DNA of 64,000 nt, from contig CAJFQL010000004.1 in assembly GCA_904419035.1 (NCBI GenBank), positions 24,338 to 88,337 on the forward strand, read 5' to 3'. Position 1 is the first letter of the stretch; the number at the start of each line of letters is the position of its first letter. Below the pieces are notes generated by a model. That model saw only the letters and a program-made list of their open reading frames with translations. It was not told the DNA's origin and did not search any database. The stretch comes from Heritagella caecorum (lineage in GTDB: Bacteria > Bacillota > Clostridia > Oscillospirales > Acutalibacteraceae). The position numbers and the translations under genes are program-made. This document shows positions 41,995 through 50,726 of this stretch, in pieces.

Positions 41995-43167
41995 TCATTG
42001 TAATAGAATTTCTTGTTCCTTCCCAATTTTCTGTTCGCATTGCAACGTAGCCGTCAGGGTGAGCCCTTCGTCGGTCCAGGTTTCTTTTACGGACGAAGAT
42101 AAAACGGTACAGTCTTCCAGCTGCTGCCTCTCTATAAGGAGCAGGCGCATGTAGGCCGTTTCGCGCATTTCCCTCTCAGTGAGTGCAACCGTTTTCGCCT
42201 GCAAACGGTCATATTGTTCCCACCGGCACAAAAACGGCAGCGGTTCCCCGAACAGGCAGGCGGGCTCTTCCCATTGGTGCCGAATATATACGCCGTCGGG
42301 CGCCGGCCGCAGTGCCAGCGGGAACGTAAGGGAAAAAGCGTCCATCTGCCCGCGCCACACCGTATCCCCCTGCCAAAACAAGCGTTGCTCCTGTTTTTCC
42401 ACGTGTACCGTCAGGGTGTGGGTGGTGGTGGCCGTAATATGGGCCGTAGCGTGCACCAGATGCATGGACCCGTCTTTATTTTCCTGCACGCCGCTGACGA
42501 GTAGCTGCCCTTTTGCGACCACGCTGCCGTCCACCACCGCGGCGGTGCCCTCCATCACCGACAGGGACGTGATCACCCCGTCGCACTCCGCCACCAGGTT
42601 ACAGGGGGTTTCGCTTTCGGCAGGCGCCGGTTCTTCCCGTTCGCTGATGACAATGTGTACCGTGCAGCCATCGGTATTCACCGCAATCCACCCGGCCTGG
42701 GGCAAAGCGGACTGCATGGCGCGGGCGACGGTTTTGCCGTCTATGTCCCGCAGCCGGCAGCCGGGCACGACCCCTTCCTCCCTGGCAGCCGCCAGCACCT
42801 GTTCTGTTGACAGCGCCCGGCACCCCTCGACTTCGATTTGCCACACGCCCCCCGACAGGTACCACACCAAAAGCCCACCGAGCACAGCCCCCCAAAAAAG
42901 GCCCTGGCGCTCCCATAGGCGGCGCTTTTGGAACGGCAGCCCCTTTTTTTCGACAAAATGGGCCTTTACCCGGCACCGGCGGCGCAAAGGGCGCAGGCGC
43001 CGCACCTGGCTCGCCTTGATCCAGAAAAACGCCTGTTGGTCCCGGCGGCTGACCTGCCACACCTCCAGCCCCGCCGGGAACAGCAGGGACAAAAACCGGT
43101 GCAGCCTTTCCGGCGGCCCCTGCACCCGCACTTTCACACAGCCATCGATATAGCGGCTGATTTTCAT
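41995..43167 (-). CDS. yqfD: Sporulation protein YqfD
   Basis: 390 residues: cytoplasmic basic N-domain, one membrane helix near 94-112 (FWGAVLGGLLVWYLSGGVW), then an extracellular region with a FtsQ/POTRA-like start (IEVEGCRALSTEQVLAAAREEGV). YqfD is a mother-cell (sigma-E-type) sporulation protein; its extracellular portion lies toward the intermembrane space. Follows yqfC by 15 nt. Indicates an endospore former. Confidence 0.93.
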   Translation of the reverse strand: MKISRYIDGCVKVRVQGPPERLHRFLSLLFPAGLEVWQVSRRDQQAFFWIKASQVRRLRPLRRRCRVKAHFVEKKGLPFQKRRLWERQGLFWGAVLGGLLVWYLSGGVWQIEVEGCRALSTEQVLAAAREEGVVPGCRLRDIDGKTVARAMQSALPQAGWIAVNTDGCTVHIVISEREEPAPAESETPCNLVAECDGVITSLSVMEGTAAVVDGSVVAKGQLLVSGVQENKDGSMHLVHATAHITATTTHTLTVHVEKQEQRLFWQGDTVWRGQMDAFSLTFPLALRPAPDGVYIRHQWEEPACLFGEPLPFLCRWEQYDRLQAKTVALTEREMRETAYMRLLLIERQQLEDCTVLSSSVKETWTDEGLTLTATLQCEQKIGKEQEILLQ

Positions 43168-43182
43168 CCCGACCCTCCCCTT

Positions 43183-43434
43183 TCAGGCCAACGACGACAG
43201 GGTGATCTGGCGGATCACGCCCTCCAGCACCAGCCCGTCGAGACCCATGCGCACAATGCTTAACTTTTCGCCGGCCACTTCCGCCACCTGGGTCCCCATG
43301 CGCAGGCGCACTTTGTTGTCTTCCACCGTAAGCAGCCCGGTCACCCCTTCCGCCCGCACCTGCCGGCACCCCAGGATTTCCATATGGGGGCCCATAGGCA
43401 AGGCTAACGCATCGGTCACCCGAAAACGGTTCAT
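43183..43434 (-). CDS. yqfC: Sporulation protein YqfC (YabP family)
   Basis: 83 residues with HMEILGCRQVRAEGVTGLLTVEDNKVRLRMG-type YabP/YqfC beta domain. Classical first gene of the yqfC-yqfD-phoH-ybeY run. Mother-cell expression expected; no promoter I can call confidently lies in the 111-nt divergent gap. Confidence 0.93.
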   Translation of the reverse strand: MNRFRVTDALALPMGPHMEILGCRQVRAEGVTGLLTVEDNKVRLRMGTQVAEVAGEKLSIVRMGLDGLVLEGVIRQITLSSLA

Positions 43435-43545
43435 GTCGCTTCCCCCTTTGTATCGGTTCGTATACCCCTATGCAGAAAAAACGGGACTCATGCTAGGGTG
43501 GGCGGCCGCATAGGAGTAAAAAAGAACCAAAAAGGGGGGTATAAC

Positions 43546-44583
43546 ATGGGCCGAACAGGCGTTTTTACCGTTGTACTGGCGGGGGTGCTGCTGCTCTTTT
43601 CCGGGGCGGCGGCGGATGGGGTGGCCCAAGGGGTCGATTTGTGCCTGAACGTTTTGATTCCTTCGCTGTTTTTATTTCTGGTATTGGCAGCCAGGGCCGC
43701 CCAGCGCCCGCCCCAAAAGGGGCGCTGGGTGGCGCCCACGATCATTCTACTGAGTTTTATTGGCGGGTACCCGGCCGGGGCCCGCAGTCTATCGCTGCTG
43801 CACGAAAAGGGCCTACTGTCCCGCCGGCAATGTGCGTGGCTGTTGTGCGGGTGCGTAAACGCCGGGCCGCCGTTTGTGGTGACGTTTGTGGGGCTTTCGC
43901 TGCTTCATAACGAATGGGCGGGGTGGCTGCTGCTTAGTAGCTGCACCGTGGCGGCGCTGTTGTCACTGGGGGTGGGGAAACTTCTATGGCGCCCGGAGCA
44001 TGGGGCCTTTCCGGGGGCAAAAGCCGCCTCCACCACTTCACCGGAAGACGGCACCTGGTTTGCGGCGGTTTCCCAGGGGGCGCGGTCGCTTTTACAATTG
44101 TGCACGCTGGTGGTGGCGTTTTCGGGGCTTTTGTCCGTTTTACAAAAAGCCGGGCTCTATGATGCACTAAACGCGCTGCCCGTTTCCCTGCCCGGGTGCG
44201 ATAACGCCCGGCTGTGCGCGCTGCTATTGGAAGTGACCACCGGGTGCCGCGCCGCGGTACAGGGAGGCTGCGCCCTGCCGCTACTGGCCTTTGGGCTGTC
44301 CTTTGGGGGAATGTGCGTACAGTTGCAGGTGTTTTCGTTTTTTCCCCGGTTCCCGCTGAAGAAAAGCGTATACCTGCTTATCCGGCTGGGCTGCGCGGGG
44401 GCGGCGGCTTTGTGCTGCCGGGGGCTACTCTCTCTATTCCCCCAAACCCTGACGGTGTCGGCACCCCTGCCCGCTTTGCAGGCCGAGCAAAACCCTCTGC
44501 CGGTGCTGCTATTGACACTCTTTTTACTTCTGGCGGCCTTAAAAGGGGTGCACATCGCGCCCCGGTCGGCCCCCCGGGCGTAA
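43546..44583 (+). CDS. YlbJ-like sporulation membrane protein (nucleoside-recognition 'Gate' domain)
   Basis: 345 residues, about eight to nine membrane helices. LCLNVLIPSLFLFLVLA, FIGGYPAGARSLSLLHEKGLLSRRQC and CVNAGPPFVVTFVG are hallmarks of the YlbJ/SpoVV group, implicated in dipicolinate transport into forespores. Start ATG 43546 with AAGGGGGG 6 nt upstream. Divergent from yqfC, so two sporulation transcripts may share the intergenic region. A general Gate-domain transporter of other function is the alternative. Confidence 0.85.
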   Translation: MGRTGVFTVVLAGVLLLFSGAAADGVAQGVDLCLNVLIPSLFLFLVLAARAAQRPPQKGRWVAPTIILLSFIGGYPAGARSLSLLHEKGLLSRRQCAWLLCGCVNAGPPFVVTFVGLSLLHNEWAGWLLLSSCTVAALLSLGVGKLLWRPEHGAFPGAKAASTTSPEDGTWFAAVSQGARSLLQLCTLVVAFSGLLSVLQKAGLYDALNALPVSLPGCDNARLCALLLEVTTGCRAAVQGGCALPLLAFGLSFGGMCVQLQVFSFFPRFPLKKSVYLLIRLGCAGAAALCCRGLLSLFPQTLTVSAPLPALQAEQNPLPVLLLTLFLLLAALKGVHIAPRSAPRA

Positions 44584-44650
44584 AGCCCTTTTCACGGGCC
44601 AAAGTTTGTGGTATGATAAAAGACAATTTCGAAAAAAGTGAGGTCTTTTG

Positions 44651-44869
44651 ATGTTTCGCCGCAAAAAAGAAGCCCTTTTTGGCAGCCGGATTGACCCGGA
44701 TTGCTCCGTGTGCGCCCATTATGAGGAGGAAAGCGGCACGTGTACGCTTTTAAGAGAGACGAACCCCGACGGCACCGGATGCCGCCATTTTACGTATGAC
44801 CCGCTGCGGCGTACCCCCAAAGGCACCCCGCGGCTGCGGGAGTATGACCCGGAGGATTTTTCGCTGTGA
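44651..44869 (+). CDS. Small four-cysteine protein of unknown function
   Basis: 72 residues with CSVCAHY ... GTCTLL ... GCRHF: four Cys (C-x2-C-x9-C-x13-C) and a His, a likely metal site. No membrane segment. Start ATG 44651 follows GAGG by 9 nt. Its TGA overlaps the GTG of the PAP2 gene (GTGA), so they are coupled. Similar short proteins occur in clostridial genomes, but I know of no function. Confidence 0.7.
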   Translation: MFRRKKEALFGSRIDPDCSVCAHYEEESGTCTLLRETNPDGTGCRHFTYDPLRRTPKGTPRLREYDPEDFSL

Positions 44870-45366
44870 CAAAAGAGAGATATGAACGCCTGATGGCGCC
44901 CATCCGCCGCCGGCCGAAGCTGCACACGGCGGTGCGTCTGGCGGCGAAATGGTTACCGTTTGTCACGGCCGGTGGTTTTTGCCTCATGAGCCTATTTTTG
45001 CTCCTGACCGCCCAGTGGCGGGCGCTCGTGCTGTTTGTGCTCCCCTGCGCGCTGTGCTTTGGGATTGTCACCGTGGTGCGCCGGGCGCTGAATCGCCCGC
45101 GCCCGTATGACGCGCTGCATTTCGAGCCCCTGTGCCCCTACCGCCCGGGCAAGGGCAAAAGCACCCCCAGCCGCCACACCGCCGCTGCGTTTGTGATCGC
45201 CCTGGCTTTTTGGCAGTTCGGTATGCTTTGGGGGCTGCCGTTTACCGTGGTAGCGGTGCTCATCGGGCTGAGCCGGGTGGTGTGCGGCATGCACTGGCCC
45301 CACGATGTGCTATTAGGGGTAGTGGCCGCAGTGATGTGCGCCGTCCCCTTTTTCTTTTTCCTGTAA
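44866..45366 (+). CDS. PAP2-family membrane phosphatase
   Basis: 166 residues with about five helices. Phosphatase motifs K-x6-RP (RRALNRPRP), PSRHT (KSTPSRHTAAA) and SR-x5-H-x3-D (SRVVCGMHWPHD). Members dephosphorylate undecaprenyl pyrophosphate or phosphatidic acid at the membrane. GTG start overlapping the stop before. A cell-envelope lipid role is likely; the exact lipid is unknown. Confidence 0.9.
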   Translation: MTKERYERLMAPIRRRPKLHTAVRLAAKWLPFVTAGGFCLMSLFLLLTAQWRALVLFVLPCALCFGIVTVVRRALNRPRPYDALHFEPLCPYRPGKGKSTPSRHTAAAFVIALAFWQFGMLWGLPFTVVAVLIGLSRVVCGMHWPHDVLLGVVAAVMCAVPFFFFL

Positions 45367-45430
45367 CCCAGGGATCTAGCGTTCTTCCCGTGGTTCAAAC
45401 CACCGTCCCTTAAACCGAAAAAAGCCTACA

Positions 45431-45466
45431 AAAAAGGACCTTTCCCTTTTCGGGAAGGTCCTTTTT
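45431..45466. terminator. Bidirectional terminator between convergent genes
   Basis: Stem AAAAAGGACCTT / AAGGTCCTTTTT plus inner CCC/GGG pairs, T's on both strands. Confidence 0.93.
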
Positions 45467-45489
45467 CTTATGCATATGGATCGGGATTC

Positions 45490-46347
45490 TTACTGCACCT
45501 TCATCCCGCAGTTGCCGCAGAACGGGGCACCGGGTTCCAACGGGGCACCGCAGCACGGGCAAATGGCCGCCGTCGCCGCGGGGGCTTCGGGCGCTACGGG
45601 TACTTCGGGGGCAGCAGGCTGTTCCGGTTCCACCGGAGCGACCGGCATTTCCGGTTCCGTGGGAACTTCCGCCGCAGGCGCTACATCCTGGCGCATACCG
45701 CACACGCCGCAGAACGGCGCGCCGGGTTCCAAGGGGGAGCCGCAGCAAACACACACGCCGCCAGCGGTGGGTTCCTGTACGGCAGGCGCTTGCGGTTCCG
45801 TCACAGGGGGCTGAACCGGGGCGGCCGGTTCTTCTGCCACAGGGGCCGGGGCGGGCTGGGGTGCCGCCTGCGGGGCCGGTTGGGCCGCCGGCTGACGGGT
45901 ACCGCAATTGCCGCAGAACAGGGCGCCGGGTTCCAGCGGAGCGCCGCAGTTCACACACACGGGACCGGCCGGGGCCTGGGGCTGAGCCGGGACGGGCACT
46001 TCCACCGGGGCGCCGCACTTATCGCAGAAACGGCTGGAGGTGCTGACCATGTTGCCGCACTTTTTGCAGGGCACCATGCCTTTGAGTTCGTACACCTTGG
46101 CCTGGTTGGCCGCCGTCTGCTCGCGGATGGCGCGGATGCGCTCGTGGGCATCGGCGATCATTTTATCCTCGGTGTACAGGTTGTTGTTGACCACATAGGC
46201 GCCCACTTCGTTGCAGATCTGGCGGATGCGGTCTTCGGCCGAATTGATCTCGCTATTCAGGCGGGAAATTTCCGCCATTTTTTTCATTTTGTCCGAAGCA
46301 TCTTGGGTGGTTTGGGAAATCTTTTTAGTAAAATCAGCCCATGCCAT
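45490..46347 (-). CDS. Multi-zinc-ribbon protein with coiled-coil N-terminus
   Basis: 285 residues. Residues 1-90 are helical and charged. Then come four zinc ribbons of the C-x2-C-(11)-C-x2-C type: CKKCGNMVSTSSRFCDKCG (94-112), CVNCGAPLEPGALFCGNCG (131-149), CVCCG ... CGVCG and CPCCG ... CGNCG. They are joined by long Pro/Ala/Glu linkers. The last three ribbons share the PLEPGA-FCG core, pointing to internal duplication. No membrane helix. Such proteins are usually adaptors in DNA, RNA or envelope complexes; function unknown. It has its own promoter. Confidence 0.85.
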   Translation of the reverse strand: MAWADFTKKISQTTQDASDKMKKMAEISRLNSEINSAEDRIRQICNEVGAYVVNNNLYTEDKMIADAHERIRAIREQTAANQAKVYELKGMVPCKKCGNMVSTSSRFCDKCGAPVEVPVPAQPQAPAGPVCVNCGAPLEPGALFCGNCGTRQPAAQPAPQAAPQPAPAPVAEEPAAPVQPPVTEPQAPAVQEPTAGGVCVCCGSPLEPGAPFCGVCGMRQDVAPAAEVPTEPEMPVAPVEPEQPAAPEVPVAPEAPAATAAICPCCGAPLEPGAPFCGNCGMKVQ

Positions 46348-46370
46348 GGAAAAAACACCTCTTTCTCTGT

Positions 46371-46398
46371 TCTATACCGATTTTGAAAAAACGGACAA
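46371..46398 (-). promoter_or_regulatory. Promoter of the zinc-ribbon gene
   Basis: TTGTCC (46393-46398), 16-bp spacer, TATAGA (46371-46376). Confidence 0.55.
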
Positions 46399-46406
46399 TG
46401 GATTTT

Positions 46407-46787
46407 TTACTTGGATACCGACAATTTGGTAAAGCAGCCCCAGGTGAGCAGGCCGTATACGATCAGGCCGATGAGCGCGCTGCTGGACAGGTAGTGGCCG
46501 TAGCTCGCCAAAGCTTTAATGAGATAAATTAACTCGAACAGGGCCTCCAGGCCAAACGCCCCCATCAGGAACATGTAATGCGCATTGGCAAAGGCCAGCA
46601 GCACCCCAATAATCAGTAAGTACAGCGTCAGGCTGCTTAAAAAGCCGATATTCACCGTGCACAGCGTCAGCAGGTTTAAAAGCAGCGGCACACCCAAAAA
46701 CACGATGTCCAGCGGCATCAGGGCTTGCCAAATCGGTTTGCCGGAAAAATAGGATTTGAGTGCCTGGCCTACATTTTCGAGTTTCAT
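46407..46787 (-). CDS. Small multi-pass membrane protein, unknown
   Basis: 126 residues with four hydrophobic segments (about 25-45, 49-66, 71-91 and 100-120) and short loops. No motif recognised. Its own consensus promoter lies upstream, and it sits beside the zinc-ribbon gene on the same strand, so readthrough could link them. Confidence 0.75.
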   Translation of the reverse strand: MKLENVGQALKSYFSGKPIWQALMPLDIVFLGVPLLLNLLTLCTVNIGFLSSLTLYLLIIGVLLAFANAHYMFLMGAFGLEALFELIYLIKALASYGHYLSSSALIGLIVYGLLTWGCFTKLSVSK

Positions 46788-46856
46788 GATACAGAATCCT
46801 CCTCGTTAGAAAATAGTTAGTGAATTTTCATAAACCGCAAAAGGGTCTATAAAAAT

Positions 46857-46885
46857 ATGATACACAATTCTATTTCACATTGCAA
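46857..46885 (-). promoter_or_regulatory. Promoter of the small membrane protein gene
   Basis: TTGCAA (46880-46885), 17-bp spacer, TATCAT (46857-46862). Confidence 0.75.
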
Positions 46886-46897
46886 TGACTGAATTCG

Positions 46898-48289
46898 TCA
46901 TTTTTTCACGTGTGCATGCTTTCCCATTTTTTCTTTCAGCAGCGCCCGGAACGACGCCACATCCTCTTCGCCATTCATGAACCCGTCTTTGCGCAAAATG
47001 TAGCACCGCTCGCTGGTGTAGTACAAATAGAAGTTCTTTTTCGTTTCCACTGCTTTCCACAGGCAGAAGTAGGGGTGCTGGGCGGCGGACTGGATACCGT
47101 ACACCCGCATGACTTCTTCACAGAACACATATTTGGCCGCGCGGGTGCGCAGTTTGCGGTATACGTTATGTTCTTCTTTATGCAGACGCCGGAAGCTAAT
47201 ATACGGCACGGCCATAAAATACAGCCCCAGCAGCGCCATCAAAATCCGCGTAATGACGTCGCCATTTAGGAACACGGATTCGAGCACAAAGCAGAGCCCC
47301 AGTAGCGGCACGCCAAAAGTATACAGCCACCGGCTGCGCAAAAAGTGCATGCGGCAGGAGGCATCGATTTCAAAGTCGGAGCAGTTGGTTTCGTTGACAA
47401 ACAGCACCGGTTCTTCGAACGGCACGCCGGATTTTTCCGCTTCCTCCCGGGCCAGGCGGCGGGCACGGTTAAATTCGGTTAAATCTTCGGCCAGCCGGGC
47501 GCTGCGCACCGATTTGCGCTTTTTATCCACGCTCCAAATGATCAGTGCCACAATCAGCGACCCGATGAGCGTACCCAGCGGGATGACGACATTCAGCGCT
47601 TCTTGCCGCATTTCGTCCACCGTGGGAATGGGCAGGATATTGGTAAAATCGACGCCCATCACAATTTCTTTCAGGGCTTTACCCGCGGCTTCTACATTAT
47701 CGCCTTTTTCGGGCATGTACACGCTGATCGAAACCGAATACCCGTTTATGATGGTGGTGTAGCTTTCTTCGTAGGCTGTACCGCCGCTGCCGTTATCGGC
47801 CTGGGCCACCGTGTGGATCATGAGCATCTGCGGATGGTCGCGGAAGTATTCGGCCTGACTTTCCAGCCCCAAATCGGGGTCGTCGGCTTCATCGAGCAGG
47901 TTGAGCACATACTCCTGGTCTTCTTTGGAGCAATCATTCAGGTTATAGATCTGCTCATTGGTGGTGGATTCCTTTTTGAAAAAGCTGATGTTTACGCTCT
48001 GGTCTTCCGAAATCAGGTTGAGATAAATGCCGTTATCCCGGTATTCCTGGATTTTGGAAGCCGCATCGGTAATCCCCGCCAGCAGGAAATCGCCGTCGTT
48101 TTCCGCCATGTCCGGCGTCAGCACATAATACCCGGCGGGCACATGGACGTCCATTTCCAGGCTGTCCACCGTGACGGTGGTCTCTTTTGTGGTAGCTTTG
48201 GCCGAAACCTGCAACGTCACAGGCAAAGCCAATATCATGAGTAGCGCGCACAGGCCGGGCGCCAGGCGCCGGCAGAACCATTTTTTCAT
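46898..48289 (-). CDS. Membrane protein with extracellular domain and YcxB-like cytoplasmic tail
   Basis: 463 residues. Signal peptide (1-30), extracellular domain (31-232), membrane helix (233-254), charged cytoplasmic linker, a pair of helices (about 323-342 and 346-366), then a C-terminal domain whose end ETKKNFYLYYTSERCYILRK...FRALLKEKMG matches the YcxB-like fold. The extracellular part resembles no family I know. The layout suggests a sensor or envelope-stress protein, but this is inference. Single-gene transcript with its own promoter; the leader holds the palindrome CCGCCTAGGCGG. Confidence 0.75.
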   Translation of the reverse strand: MKKWFCRRLAPGLCALLMILALPVTLQVSAKATTKETTVTVDSLEMDVHVPAGYYVLTPDMAENDGDFLLAGITDAASKIQEYRDNGIYLNLISEDQSVNISFFKKESTTNEQIYNLNDCSKEDQEYVLNLLDEADDPDLGLESQAEYFRDHPQMLMIHTVAQADNGSGGTAYEESYTTIINGYSVSISVYMPEKGDNVEAAGKALKEIVMGVDFTNILPIPTVDEMRQEALNVVIPLGTLIGSLIVALIIWSVDKKRKSVRSARLAEDLTEFNRARRLAREEAEKSGVPFEEPVLFVNETNCSDFEIDASCRMHFLRSRWLYTFGVPLLGLCFVLESVFLNGDVITRILMALLGLYFMAVPYISFRRLHKEEHNVYRKLRTRAAKYVFCEEVMRVYGIQSAAQHPYFCLWKAVETKKNFYLYYTSERCYILRKDGFMNGEEDVASFRALLKEKMGKHAHVKK

Positions 48290-48339
48290 AGAACAAAACC
48301 TCTTCGTTTTCTTTCCGCCTAGGCGGGATTCTGTTTTTT

Positions 48340-48368
48340 AGTTTACCACAAATCCCCCACCAGCACAA
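48340..48368 (-). promoter_or_regulatory. Promoter of the YcxB-like gene
   Basis: TTGTGC (48363-48368), 17-bp spacer, TAAACT (48340-48345). Confidence 0.6.
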
Positions 48369-48418
48369 GCAAATAATTTGTGAACCATTCACAGGTTTCC
48401 TCGGATTTGACCGTCACG

Positions 48419-48451
48419 AAAAAAGGCCCGCAGTTTGCACTGCGGGTCTTT
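48419..48451 (-). terminator. Intrinsic terminator of the xylose cluster
   Basis: Minus-strand GACCCGCAGT-GCAA-ACTGCGGGCC (one wobble) followed by six T's. Confidence 0.92.
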
Positions 48452-48465
48452 TTGACCAAAATACC

Positions 48466-49089
48466 TTACAGGGTAATATTTTCGCCCTGGATGCTGCACA
48501 CGACGCCCATTTTGTCCATGCCGGTTTCCGGGTGGGCAATGAGCCACTTATTCACAGCCGTCAGCAGGCGGTTTTCGCCTTCGCGCTTGACATTCGCCGT
48601 CAGCTTTTCGTTGGTGCCGCGGGGCAGTACCACCACGCAGCGGAACGGGCCGCCCGCGTTGCAGGGGGCAAAGTGCAGGGTGGTAGCGTACACTTCGATG
48701 CAGGTGCCGGCCGGTACCAGGAACGCTTCGACTTTGCTGCTGTCATAGGCGAAGGTTTCGGGGTCGATATCCTGTTCGCGGCCCAGCAGCAGGATCATAT
48801 CGGTGACCGCCACGTTCACTTCGGAATCGCGGTGGTATTCCAGGCCGTTCAGCTTATGGTTGCTGCCGTTGCAGTAGCCGATCTGGATGGGCATGCCGCC
48901 ATACACTTCATCGCGGAACGCCGCAAAGCTATCCACGTTTTCCACGTCCGGGTCGCTGGCCACATAAATCGTGTGGTCGCCGGGGCATTCGGTATTCTGC
49001 ATTTTTTCGCACAGTTCTTTACAGTCCACCGTGGTGATCACTTTGCCATAGGGGCGGAACGCTTCGTCATGTACATTTTGGATTTTCAT
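48466..49089 (-). CDS. DUF4867-like cupin-type protein linked to xylulokinase
   Basis: 207 residues, beta-rich, with cupin-like features: LEYHRDSEVNVAVTDMILLLG near 76-96 and FLVPAGTCIEVYATTLHFAPC near 121-141. I associate it with the clostridial DUF4867 family, which often adjoins sugar kinase genes; that assignment is from memory. It lies 38 nt after xylB with AAAGGAG upstream. An isomerase-like or sugar-binding role in pentose use would fit, but no catalytic residues can be named. Confidence 0.7.
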   Translation of the reverse strand: MKIQNVHDEAFRPYGKVITTVDCKELCEKMQNTECPGDHTIYVASDPDVENVDSFAAFRDEVYGGMPIQIGYCNGSNHKLNGLEYHRDSEVNVAVTDMILLLGREQDIDPETFAYDSSKVEAFLVPAGTCIEVYATTLHFAPCNAGGPFRCVVVLPRGTNEKLTANVKREGENRLLTAVNKWLIAHPETGMDKMGVVCSIQGENITL

Positions 49090-49127
49090 CGGGTCAAACT
49101 CCTTTCATATGGGCACTGGCGCCCTTT

Positions 49128-50651
49128 TTACAGGGCCGCCAGTTGCTTGTAATTGTCTTTCAGCGCGGGGTACAGCTTACGGTACACCTGGTAGTACGCT
49201 TCGTACACCGGTACATTTTCGCTGATGGGCGGCTGGGGGTCTTTATAGCGGATGACTTCGCGGCAGGCCTGCTGCACGCTGTCGTAAATGCCCACGCCTA
49301 CGCCGGCCAGAATCGCCACGCCCAGGGCCGGGCCTTCCTTGCTGACTACGGTTTTGACTTCGCACGCGAAGGTGTCGGCCAGCATCTGCCGCCACAGGGG
49401 GCTGCTTCCGCCGCCGCCGCACGCCAGCATTTCGTGGAGCTCCACGCCCATTTCCCGCAGTACTTCCACGCTGTCCCGCTGGGAGAAGGTGACGCCTTCC
49501 ATCACGGCGCGCAGCATGTCATATTTGGTGTGGATCGCCGATAGGCCGAAGAACACCCCACGGCAGTCGGGATCGAGGTGCGGCGTGCGTTCGCCCATGA
49601 GGTACGGCAAGTAAAGCAGTTTGTGGCTGCCGATGGGCACCCGTTCGGCCTGCTGGTCCATGAGGAAGTACGGGTCTTTGCCCATGCCTTCCGCTACGGC
49701 CTTTTCTTCCAGGCAGAAGTTATCCCGGAACCACTTCAGGCTCAGCCCGGCGCCCTGGGTCACGCCCATCACATGCCAGCAGCCCGGCACGGCACAGCAG
49801 AACGTGTGCACGCGGCCTTTGGGGTCGATGGCCATTTCGTTGGTGTGGGCGAAAACCACACCGCTGGTGCCGATGGTGACAAACGCTTTGCCGTCTTCCA
49901 CCACACCGGTACCGACAGCCGCCGCGGCGTTGTCGCCGGCGCCGCCCACTACCGGCGTGCCTTCGCACAACCCGGTGAGCGCGGCCGCTTCTTTGGTGAC
50001 CGTACCGGTCACTTCCGGCGATTCGTACACTTTGGCAAGCAGGGCTTTATCAATATCCAGTTTCTCGAGTACTTCGTCACTCCAGCAGCGGTTTTTGATA
50101 TCCAGCAGCTGCATACCGGAAGCATCGGACACTTCGGTGGCAAATTCACCGGTCAGTTCATACCGCACATAGTCTTTCGGCAGCAGGATATGGGCGCATT
50201 TTGCGTAAATCTCCGGTTCGTGGTTGCGCACCCACAAAATCTTCGAAGCCGTAAAGCCCGTCATAGCCGGGTTGGCGGTGATTTCGATCAGGCGCTCTTT
50301 GCCCACTTTTTCCGTCAGTTCTTCGCATTCTTTGGCGGTACGCTGGTCGCACCAGATAATCGAGCGGCGCAGCACCTTGCCTTCTTTATCCAGCATGACA
50401 AGCCCGTGCATCTGCCCGGAAATGCCCAGCCCGCGGATGTCCGCCGGGTTCACGCCGCTTTGCGTAATGACAGACCGGATGGTCTGCGCGGCGGCGTTCC
50501 ACCAATCCTGCGGGTCCTGTTCCGCCCAGCCGTTCTGGGGCTGGTACATGGGATATTCCACGGTTTTATGCGCGATCACATTCCCTTTGGTATCGAACAG
50601 CACGGTTTTGGTGCCGCTGGTACCTAAATCAATCCCGATTAAATATTGCAT
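49128..50651 (-). CDS. xylB: Xylulokinase
   Basis: 507 residues of the FGGY sugar kinase family: IGIDLGTSGTKTVLFD (phosphate 1 loop), GISGQMHGLVMLD with the xylulose-specific QMHG, IIWCDQRT, and C-terminal ACGGGGSSPLWRQMLAD. Phosphorylates D-xylulose to feed the pentose phosphate pathway. Start ATG 50651 follows GGGGGAG by 6 nt. Downstream of a GH3 beta-xylosidase; xylose isomerase is not in the window. Confidence 0.94.
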   Translation of the reverse strand: MQYLIGIDLGTSGTKTVLFDTKGNVIAHKTVEYPMYQPQNGWAEQDPQDWWNAAAQTIRSVITQSGVNPADIRGLGISGQMHGLVMLDKEGKVLRRSIIWCDQRTAKECEELTEKVGKERLIEITANPAMTGFTASKILWVRNHEPEIYAKCAHILLPKDYVRYELTGEFATEVSDASGMQLLDIKNRCWSDEVLEKLDIDKALLAKVYESPEVTGTVTKEAAALTGLCEGTPVVGGAGDNAAAAVGTGVVEDGKAFVTIGTSGVVFAHTNEMAIDPKGRVHTFCCAVPGCWHVMGVTQGAGLSLKWFRDNFCLEEKAVAEGMGKDPYFLMDQQAERVPIGSHKLLYLPYLMGERTPHLDPDCRGVFFGLSAIHTKYDMLRAVMEGVTFSQRDSVEVLREMGVELHEMLACGGGGSSPLWRQMLADTFACEVKTVVSKEGPALGVAILAGVGVGIYDSVQQACREVIRYKDPQPPISENVPVYEAYYQVYRKLYPALKDNYKQLAAL

Positions 50652-50697
50652 AGAAAACTCCCCCGATTCTTGCCTATGGATGGTTGTCTTTCTATTA

Positions 50698-50726
50698 AGT
50701 TTGCAGAATTTTCCGGAATTTGTCAA
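50698..50726 (-). promoter_or_regulatory. Possible xylB promoter
   Basis: Perfect -35 TTGACA (50721-50726), 17-bp spacer, weak -10 CAAACT (50698-50703). It overlaps the stop of the upstream GH3 gene. Confidence 0.4.
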
